This document shows, piece by piece, positions 1-5,388 of a stretch of 8,722 nucleotides of DNA. The notes under the pieces are model-generated. The model made no database searches. It had not been told where the DNA came from and was given only the letters and a program-made list of their open reading frames with translations. Position 1 is the first letter of the stretch. Each line of letters opens with the position of its first letter. Source of the DNA: a bacterium. Its GTDB lineage: Bacteria; Desulfobacterota; GWC2-55-46. The DNA lies in assembly GCA_004298725.1 (NCBI GenBank), contig SCQA01000059.1, forward strand, positions 1-8,722, in the 5' to 3' direction. The position numbers were made by a program, and so were the translations under genes.

Positions 1-920
1 GTATGAAGCCCCTCTTTAACGCCAAACGGTTGCACAGTCTTATTTGCCGGTATTTTAGTTTTTATAAAAGCGATAAAATCAAAAAAATCGTCAAGCTCAT
101 TATAATGAACAACGCGTATGCGATCCGCGGCGTTCTTATTTGCAAAAGCCTTGCCGTCGCTTTTCCAAATAACAAGCCAATTATAATCAAACCTGATCGC
201 TAAGAGCAAAGCCGCAACCATGAAGGACGATATAAGCGCTTTTGTTAAAATCGAATAAGCTGAACTTCCGCCAAAAAAAATACGCGCCGAAACGAACCAT
301 ATTGCCGCGAGTGCGATTATAATTCCATAAAGCGCCGTAAGAAAAGAGTACGAGCCTAAAACCGGCGTAGTCACAAAACCAATGGTTTGTCCGGTAATAA
401 AGTCCCTTGCCCAAAACTCGCTCATGTAATCCATAAATGACGGATTAAAAAAGCGTATGGATTCTATTTTTTCACTTAACTCGTTGCCGCCTTCGAATTC
501 AAGCGAAAACCTGTCTATAAAATCGTTCCGCTCAAATACGTCGCCTATATAAAATATCCTGTAATCGCCCTTGCCTCCGGGCCAGCCGTCATCGGCTCTT
601 ACCATTTTTTTTGTGGAGTAGCCCTTATCATTTTCGCTCGCTATAAAAAGCGTAAGAGCGGCGTCTTTCCTGCTACTTAGCCGTATCCCTATGGCTGGCG
701 CATACGGTATATGAAGGCCGGCGGGAGACGTTATCTTGAATGCTCCATGCCCGGTTATTGTTACGGCGTTATCTTCGAGCTTAACGGTCGCATTTTGAAT
801 CTTCCAGCTGGATATGTCTTTTAATCCCGTAAATTCAATTTCCGCTGAAGATATTGAAGGGAGGAATAAAAAAAATAAGATAAGAAGAACCGATTTTTTT
901 ATATTGCGGCGCATATCCAT
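1..920 (-). CDS. Secreted/membrane-anchored protein of unknown function, C-terminus cut by window edge
   Basis: An open frame of at least 306 codons runs off the left edge without a stop. It starts at ATG 920 or ATG 914; an in-frame TGA lies five codons before 920, so no earlier start is possible. No clear Shine-Dalgarno sequence is present. Residues 4-26 look like a signal peptide: basic RRNIKK, a hydrophobic Leu/Phe core, then SISSA before E27. Residues 27 to about 165 are rich in short alternating stretches and look like an extracytoplasmic beta-type domain. Two hydrophobic segments follow at about 190-213 and 224-243, then a second soluble part with an F/D-rich helix (about 275-290). The signal peptide plus two membrane spans place both soluble parts outside the cytoplasm. 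I do not recognise the family. It is 122 bases downstream of cstA on the same strand and could be read with it or from its own weak promoter. Confidence 0.8.
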   Translation of the reverse strand, partial: MDMRRNIKKSVLLILFFLFLPSISSAEIEFTGLKDISSWKIQNATVKLEDNAVTITGHGAFKITSPAGLHIPYAPAIGIRLSSRKDAALTLFIASENDKGYSTKKMVRADDGWPGGKGDYRIFYIGDVFERNDFIDRFSLEFEGGNELSEKIESIRFFNPSFMDYMSEFWARDFITGQTIGFVTTPVLGSYSFLTALYGIIIALAAIWFVSARIFFGGSSAYSILTKALISSFMVAALLLAIRFDYNWLVIWKSDGKAFANKNAADRIRVVHYNELDDFFDFIAFIKTKIPANKTVQPFGVKEGLH

Positions 921-948
921 ATATAAAGCAGGTCAGCCTTTAAAAAGA

Positions 949-979
949 AGTATATTTTATTACCGAATATATCTTTCAA
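949..979 (-). promoter_or_regulatory. Weak candidate promoter for the left-edge membrane protein
   Basis: On the minus strand a TTGAAA -35-like box (974-979) and a TATACT -10-like box (949-954) are separated by 19 bases, longer than the usual 17. Initiation would fall near 942, about 22 bases before ATG 920. Both boxes match the sigma-70 consensus at 5 of 6 positions, but the spacing is poor and the region is AT-rich, so a chance match is possible. I see no terminator between the cstA stop and this site, so readthrough from cstA is the alternative. Confidence 0.25.
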
Positions 980-1042
980 TCTTTTTCCATGAAAATATCC
1001 GCCTAACGCCAAACCGTCTGTACTGCCGCTTGACAACGCGCT

Positions 1043-2968
1043 TTATTCGTCCGCCTCCGCGCCCTCGGCAAATACGGTTTTTCGATTTACGGAAATAAGG
1101 CCGAACCATTTATAAGCCGAATCCGCTATGGCAACGACGGCGAGCACGGCCATGACGGCCACAAGAACGGAGTCGAGCCTGTAGGTAAAAGCATCGGACG
1201 GGTTTAAAGCAACTGCTGACTTCGAATCAAAAAGCCAGAAGAGCTTCCATGACGCGGTAAGCGTCATAACGAACATAAACATCATCGGCGCAAGCGTGGT
1301 CCACGCGTATTTTGCCTTGCCGGATTTTATGATAATCGTAGTGCCAACGCAAAGCGCAAGCGCGGCAAGCAGTTGGTTTGCCACGCCGAACATCGGCCAT
1401 ATGGTTGATATTGACCCGGAATTTATAAGAAATGCCCATGAAAAAACAACAAGCGCGCTTGTTATAATCGTGCCGGGCATCCAGTCAGTGCGCCTTAGAG
1501 GCTTATACGCGTACCCGCCAAGCTCCTGCAATATGAAGCGCGCGACCCTTGTGCCGGTGTCAACGGTAGTCAGTATAAACAACGCCTCGAACATAAGCGC
1601 GAAATTATACCAATACGGCATAAGGCCCTTCATGCCCGGAAGGCCTGAAAATATATACGCCATGCCCACGGCAAGAGAGACAGCCCCGCCAGGCCTGCCC
1701 GCCACGTTCACCCCAACGGTTGAAGACAGCTCGGCGATATTTACAGGAGGAAAACCCAAAGCTGTAAGCGCGTCAAAGGAAAGGGTTGTGTTTATGGCAA
1801 AGTAATCGCCGGGCAATAAAACCGTTGCCGCTATAACGGCGATAACGGCCACGAAACCCTCGGCGAGCATGGCGCCAAAGCCAATAAGTCGGATGTCGCC
1901 CTCGCTCTTTATCATCTTGGGCGTGGTGCCGCTTGATATAAGCGAATGAAAACCGGATATGGCCCCGCAGGCTATCGTGATGAACATGAACGGAAAGATG
2001 CTTCCGGGTATTATCGGCCCGCCGCCTGATGCGAACTTGGTAACGGCGGGCATATGAATTTCCGGCGCCATGAATATAACGCCAACCGCGAGCATTAGGA
2101 CGGTGCCTATCTTCAAGTAAGTGGAAAGATAATCACGCGGACACAGCAGTAACCACACAGGCAAGACAGAAGCCACAAAGCCGTAAGCCGCTATCACGAC
2201 GACAAGGGTAAGTTTGCCATGCGAAAAAAGCGGCTCAAGAAAAGACCCTGGAACATATCTTCCGGCTATTACCGCCGCAAGGAGCAACGCTACGCCGATG
2301 ACGCTTACTTCGCCTACCCTGCCTAACCTTATCTTATAGAGGTAAATACCCATAAAGAGGGCAATCGGAATCGTGGCGAATATGGTAAACGTGCCCCACG
2401 GGCTTTTGGCAAGGGCGTTTACAACGGCAAGGCCAAGCCCGGCAAGCGCCACGATGATTATAAAGAGCACGGCAAGCGCGGCTGTAATGCCGGCAACCGG
2501 ACCGACCTCGTTTTTGGCCATCTGTGCAAGCGAGCAACCGTTTCTTCTGACGGAGGCAAGAAGAATTACGGTGTCATGCACCGCGCCGCCAAAGGCCGCG
2601 CCGACGAGTATCCACAAAAACCCTGGCAAGTACCCGAACTGCGCGGCAAGCACCGGGCCGATAAGCGGGCCGGCTCCGGCAATGGCCGCAAAGTGGTGGC
2701 CAAAAAGTACAAGCGTATGCGTCGGGTGAAAGTCCTTGCCGTCCGCAAGGCGGCTTGCTGGTGTCTGCCTTTTGGCGTCAACACATAGCACCTTTGCGGT
2801 AATAAACGCGCCGTAGAGCCTGTAAATTATTATAAAAAAACAAGCCGCCGCAACAACAAGCCATAGCGCGTTAATACTCTCGTTGGAATTTACGGCGCGG
2901 GCTATTATCCCCGCCGCTATCGCAAAGATTACGCTTAAAACTGCTATTATCAGGCTTGAGGGCTTCAT
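1043..2968 (-). CDS. cstA: CstA-family inner-membrane peptide/pyruvate transporter
   Basis: 641 residues, a polytopic membrane protein. The family hallmark is clear at residues 81-116: HPTHTLVLFGHHFAAIAGAG (81-100) followed by PLIGPVLAAQ and GYLPG. Just before it is QTPASRLADG (68-77), and just after it HDTVILLASVRRNG (131-144). Later come an SGFHSLISSGTTPK motif near 340-355 and the C-terminal five-helix CstA region with PMFGVANQLLAALALC. Hydrophobic segments run through almost the whole chain. The length fits the shorter CstA class; E. coli CstA is about 700 residues. Family members take up peptides under carbon starvation or pyruvate (BtsT/YjiY); the substrate here cannot be told from sequence. 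The ATG at 2968 is fixed because the first membrane helix begins at once (residues 5-25) and no other start codon precedes it usefully. There is no Shine-Dalgarno sequence, and a strong promoter sits almost on the start codon. Confidence 0.96.
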   Translation of the reverse strand: MKPSSLIIAVLSVIFAIAAGIIARAVNSNESINALWLVVAAACFFIIIYRLYGAFITAKVLCVDAKRQTPASRLADGKDFHPTHTLVLFGHHFAAIAGAGPLIGPVLAAQFGYLPGFLWILVGAAFGGAVHDTVILLASVRRNGCSLAQMAKNEVGPVAGITAALAVLFIIIVALAGLGLAVVNALAKSPWGTFTIFATIPIALFMGIYLYKIRLGRVGEVSVIGVALLLAAVIAGRYVPGSFLEPLFSHGKLTLVVVIAAYGFVASVLPVWLLLCPRDYLSTYLKIGTVLMLAVGVIFMAPEIHMPAVTKFASGGGPIIPGSIFPFMFITIACGAISGFHSLISSGTTPKMIKSEGDIRLIGFGAMLAEGFVAVIAVIAATVLLPGDYFAINTTLSFDALTALGFPPVNIAELSSTVGVNVAGRPGGAVSLAVGMAYIFSGLPGMKGLMPYWYNFALMFEALFILTTVDTGTRVARFILQELGGYAYKPLRRTDWMPGTIITSALVVFSWAFLINSGSISTIWPMFGVANQLLAALALCVGTTIIIKSGKAKYAWTTLAPMMFMFVMTLTASWKLFWLFDSKSAVALNPSDAFTYRLDSVLVAVMAVLAVVAIADSAYKWFGLISVNRKTVFAEGAEADE

Positions 2969-2977
2969 ACTGCTGAT

Positions 2978-3007
2978 ATTTTAAGATATTAAAACATCTG
3001 CTGTCAA
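2978..3007 (-). promoter_or_regulatory. Sigma-70 promoter of cstA with almost no leader
   Basis: On the minus strand a perfect TTGACA -35 box (3002-3007) is followed after 18 bases by TAAAAT (2978-2983, 5 of 6 matches to TATAAT). Standard spacing puts the first transcribed base at about 2971, only three bases (AGT) before the cstA ATG at 2968. A one-base shift of the -10 box gives a start at 2972. The mRNA would therefore be leaderless or nearly so, which agrees with the missing Shine-Dalgarno sequence. The -10 box lies within a near-palindrome, ATAT-T-TTAA-G-ATAT (2976-2989), which could also be an operator. Confidence 0.6.
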
Positions 3008-3113
3008 TGACGGGTTTTGAAAGGAAGTTTACGGCGTTAAGGCGACATCTGGTTAAATGCAGTAAAAATTTAACTGCTCGTCATTACAAAGAACGCGAAC
3101 CTTCTTCAGCAAT

Positions 3114-3134
3114 CAAACCGGTCTATCCGGTTTG
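3114..3134. repeat. Perfect 8-bp inverted repeat (hairpin)
   Basis: CAAACCGG (3114-3121) pairs with CCGGTTTG (3127-3134) around a five-base loop, TCTAT. No T-run follows on either strand, so it is not a standard intrinsic terminator. It lies about 110 bases upstream of the cstA -35 box, too far for classic repressor placement. It could be a protein-binding palindrome or an RNA hairpin in the tail of the rho transcript. Confidence 0.5.
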
Positions 3135-3254
3135 CCTGCCAGTTTGCCCTTCTGGTACTTCCGACAATAGCATCTCCGGCGATTGTTCTCCGATGTTGAA
3201 CTAACTCTTGGGTTCAAATTACAAACTTGACTCCGCACAATACAGCGTAAATAA

Positions 3255-3293
3255 AAACCCCCTCACCTTAATCCTCTCCCCAAAGGGAGAGGA
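3255..3293 (-). repeat. GC-rich hairpin of dispersed-repeat type downstream of rho
   Basis: TCCTCTCCC (3272-3280) pairs perfectly with GGGAGAGGA (3285-3293) around a four-base CAAA loop, giving a 9-bp stem. On the plus strand it is preceded by CCCCCTCACCTTAA. Read as the rho transcript, it begins 29 bases after the stop codon and is followed 14 bases later by GGGGGTTTTTATTT. The whole unit closely resembles the CCCTCACCCTAACCCTCTCCC-hairpin sequence that I recall as a common intergenic element in many bacterial genomes. The T-run is too far from the stem for a canonical intrinsic terminator. It may still stop exonucleases or define the 3' end of rho mRNA. Confidence 0.6.
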
Positions 3294-3322
3294 ACGGACA
3301 TAGAACTTTCTTGGCAACCCCT

Positions 3323-4573
3323 TTACTTGCTCATGGACTGCAGAAAGTCTTTGTTTGAAGGCGTGCTTTGCATCTTGTCGAGCAGAAATTCCATGCCCTC
3401 GACCGGGTTAAGCGGCTGAAGGACTTTTCTAAGCACCCAAATTCTATTCAGCGCCTCTTTCGTAAGAAGAAGCTCTTCTTTCCTTGTGCCGGACTTGTTA
3501 AGATCAATTGCAGGGAATATCCTTCTTTCCGAGAGCTTTCTGTCGAGCACTATTTCCATGTTGCCCGTGCCCTTGAATTCTTCAAAGATTACTTCGTCCA
3601 TCCTGCTACCGGTGTCTATAAGCGCGGTCGCTATGATCGTAAGGCTTCCGCCTTCCTCTATGTTTCTTGCCGCGCCGAAGAACCTTTTGGGCTTATGAAG
3701 CGCGTTTGAATCAACGCCGCCGGAAAGCACCTTGCCGCTTGGCGGAACAACGGCGTTATATGCGCGCGCGAGCCTTGTAATGGAATCAAGCAAAATGACG
3801 ACGTCTTTCTGATGCTCGACAAGCCTCTTGGCCTTTTCAATGACCATTTCTGAAACCTGCACGTGCCTCTGGGCCGGCTCGTCGAACGTGGAGCTTATAA
3901 CCTCGCCGTTTACCGACCTCTGCATGTCCGTAACCTCTTCCGGACGCTCGTCAATCAACAGAACCAGAAGGACAACTTCCGGGTGGTTCGTTGTAATGGC
4001 GTTGGCCACCTTTTGAAGGAGCATTGTTTTACCGGCCCTCGGAGGAGACACTATAAGCCCGCGTTGCCCTTTGCCTATTGGCGTGAAAAAGTCCATTATA
4101 CGCATGGAAAGGTCAGGCTTGGTTTTGGTTTCAAGGGTTAATCTTTCCTGCGGGTAAAGCGGGGTAAGGTTGTCAAAAAGTATCTTTTCACGGGCTACTT
4201 CAGGGTCTTCGTAATTGACCTTTTCAACCTTTAACAAAGCGAAGTACCTTTCGCCCTCTTTAGGCGGCCTTATCTGACCGGATACGATGTCTCCGGTACG
4301 GAGGTTAAAGCGGCGTATCTGAGAAGGTGAAACATATATGTCGTCCGGTCCGGGAAGGTAGTTGTAATCCGGCGCCCTTAAAAACCCGAAGCCGTCAGGG
4401 AGCGTTTCAAGCACGCCCTCGCCGTATATCAAGCCGTTCTGGTCGCTTTGAGACTGCAAAAGAGCGAATATCAAGTCTTGCTTTCGCATGCTTGAAGCGC
4501 TCTCGATATTGTATTTTTTGGCGAGCGCGGTAAGCTCGTTAATCTTTTTTTCTTTTAATTCTTTGAGGTTCAT
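3323..4573 (-). CDS. rho: Transcription termination factor Rho
   Basis: 416 residues from ATG 4573, the usual Rho length (E. coli 419). This start is chosen over an upstream TTG (4642) because AGGAG lies five bases before it and the N-terminus then matches the family (MNLKELKEKKINELTALAKK). Domains: Rho N-terminal helical domain 1-40; cold-shock-like primary RNA-binding domain about 50-118, with GFGFL at 61-65; RecA-type ATPase about 155-400. Visible key residues: P-loop PPRAGKT 177-183 (K182); IDERPEE 207-213 with catalytic E209; Walker B VVILLD ending at D263; Q-loop and SGG segment 279-288; R-loop TGSRMDE 321-327; arginine finger R364 in SGTRKEE. All sit two positions before their E. coli equivalents, so the protein should be a functional hexameric RNA-dependent ATPase/translocase. 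No linker insertion is present. It is transcribed divergently from the cyclase. Confidence 0.98.
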   Translation of the reverse strand: MNLKELKEKKINELTALAKKYNIESASSMRKQDLIFALLQSQSDQNGLIYGEGVLETLPDGFGFLRAPDYNYLPGPDDIYVSPSQIRRFNLRTGDIVSGQIRPPKEGERYFALLKVEKVNYEDPEVAREKILFDNLTPLYPQERLTLETKTKPDLSMRIMDFFTPIGKGQRGLIVSPPRAGKTMLLQKVANAITTNHPEVVLLVLLIDERPEEVTDMQRSVNGEVISSTFDEPAQRHVQVSEMVIEKAKRLVEHQKDVVILLDSITRLARAYNAVVPPSGKVLSGGVDSNALHKPKRFFGAARNIEEGGSLTIIATALIDTGSRMDEVIFEEFKGTGNMEIVLDRKLSERRIFPAIDLNKSGTRKEELLLTKEALNRIWVLRKVLQPLNPVEGMEFLLDKMQSTPSNKDFLQSMSK

Positions 4574-4578
4574 AGACT

Positions 4579-4583
4579 CTCCT
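4579..4583 (-). promoter_or_regulatory. Ribosome binding site that fixes the rho start
   Basis: AGGAG on the minus strand, five bases before ATG 4573. The in-frame upstream TTG at 4642 has no comparable site and would add 23 residues unlike any Rho N-terminus, so the ATG is the real start. Confidence 0.85.
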
Positions 4584-4635
4584 GTGAGGTGGGTTAAAAC
4601 ACGCGGCGAGGACTGATACCGAAAGGATATTGTCC

Positions 4636-4664
4636 AGTACAAAAACTTTTTGACTCTTTTTCAA
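4636..4664 (-). promoter_or_regulatory. Probable rho promoter
   Basis: On the minus strand TTGAAA (4659-4664, 5 of 6 to consensus) and TGTACT (4636-4641, 4 of 6) are spaced 17 bases apart. Initiation would be near 4629, giving a leader of about 56 bases that ends in the AGGAG site. The -10 box is weak. Weak autoregulated promoters are known for rho, but nothing here proves that mechanism. The -35 box lies in a run of A/T stretches that makes chance matches more likely. Confidence 0.35.
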
Positions 4665-5003
4665 AAAGGCCGTTATTAAGATTTCTAAGGTTTATTTCCT
4701 CTGGGCTTAAATCTTTCAGAATTACAGCTTGCGAGGTAAGTGTTGTCTTTTTGACTATCTCTATGTGAAAGGTTACTTTACGTCAGCGCTACTCTAAAAA
4801 TGCAGTCAAGCAGTTTCAGCGGCGGATGCAGGCACGATGAACGATTGATAAAGTATTAAAGCTTGTCGTAGATGAAGACTGCCAAGCGGTTTGCGTTGCG
4901 GAAACTAACTGAACCGGCAAAACGGGCAGGCGACTTCCGGCCTGATAATCAAAGTTAGCACGCTTTTAAAAAGCTGTCAATCTTTTTTGCTGATGTTGTT
5001 TTT

Positions 5004-5012
5004 TGCTATAAT
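5004..5012 (+). promoter_or_regulatory. Extended -10 promoter element pointing toward the diguanylate cyclase
   Basis: TGCTATAAT is a perfect extended -10 (TGn plus TATAAT at 5007-5012). At the -35 position (about 4984-4989) only a T-rich stretch is present, which an extended -10 promoter can tolerate. Initiation would be near 5019, giving a leader of about 370 bases before the cyclase ATG at 5389. No better promoter was seen closer to the gene. Confidence 0.5.
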
Positions 5013-5388
5013 TAAAAGGTGCTTTACATTCTCCTCCGCCTTCTGTCCGGCCGGCTTGCCATATTTACAAAACAGGGTATAGTTAATCTAATTGGCTCAC
5101 CTGCTTTAAATTTCATTAAACGAAAACGGGAAACATCACTCGACGCATTCCGGCTTAACGAAACGACAGCGAAAAGTTCCGAGACAGAACCGCCGCAACG
5201 AGCCGAAAACAAGGCCGCTCCAAAGCTCATCCATTGTGCCGTCTTCACCATTTCGTCACTGCGGAGCCAATGCCTAAATACGCATTACTGCGCGCTTCCC
5301 TGCGCTTTGATATGTTAATAGCCTTTTAACTTGCACCTTTAACCGCCTTAGTCAGGCAAATATTATTGTTTTTTGGAGACCTTTAAAA

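Larger units (their letters stand above)
2969..3322. other. Intergenic region between rho and cstA
   Basis: 354 bases with no believable gene. The cstA end holds the cstA promoter. The middle holds a perfect 8-bp hairpin (3114-3134). The rho end holds a GC-rich hairpin of dispersed-repeat type (3272-3293). A 65-codon frame at 3007-3204 on the plus strand has no ribosome binding site and a composition rich in Arg, Lys, Pro and Ser, and I take it as chance. Confidence 0.8.
4574..5388. other. Divergent intergenic region between rho and the diguanylate cyclase
   Basis: 815 bases without a believable gene, unusually long for this otherwise compact window. The left end holds the rho leader and probable promoter. 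From about 4680 to 5000 I see only scattered short inverted repeats, for example GCTTTT-A-AAAAGC at about 4961-4973, which is followed 8 bases later by a T-run. At 5004-5012 there is an extended -10 element directed rightward. From 5019 to 5388 would be the cyclase leader. Long frames open on both strands at 5019-5318 and 5024-5251, but lack ribosome binding sites and resemble no family I know. I looked for a c-di-GMP, TPP or cobalamin riboswitch core and for a tRNA and saw none. Confidence 0.7.

Noticed and set aside
2..27. Short words here (tatgaagccc and taacgccaaac) that recur at the cstA start and near 1004-1014
   Set aside because: Ten to eleven base matches with no common context are expected by chance in a window of this size.
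187..414. 75-codon minus-strand frame within the left-edge gene
   Set aside because: It is an out-of-frame shadow; the correct frame gives the long protein with a signal peptide and membrane helices.
814..1098. 94-codon plus-strand frame across the left-edge gene start and the cstA end
   Set aside because: It overlaps two better genes on the other strand and has an Arg/Ile-rich composition with no family likeness.
1296..1805. 169-codon frame on the plus strand inside cstA
   Set aside because: It is antisense to a well-conserved membrane protein gene, has no ribosome site, and looks like a shadow of cstA codon use.
3130..3165. Similarity between this stretch and the reverse strand near 4905-4945 (GCCTGCC, GTTTGCC and TTCCG blocks)
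   Set aside because: The match is short and gapped, and about one such match is expected by chance for gaps of this size.
4574..4642. Upstream extension of rho from a TTG, giving 439 residues
   Set aside because: The extra 23 residues do not look like Rho, and the AGGAG site plus family-typical N-terminus select ATG 4573. The extension would also overlap the probable promoter.
5019..5388. c-di-GMP riboswitch in front of the cyclase
   Set aside because: I looked for the conserved GEMM core blocks and did not find them in the right order; a covariance-model search would settle it.
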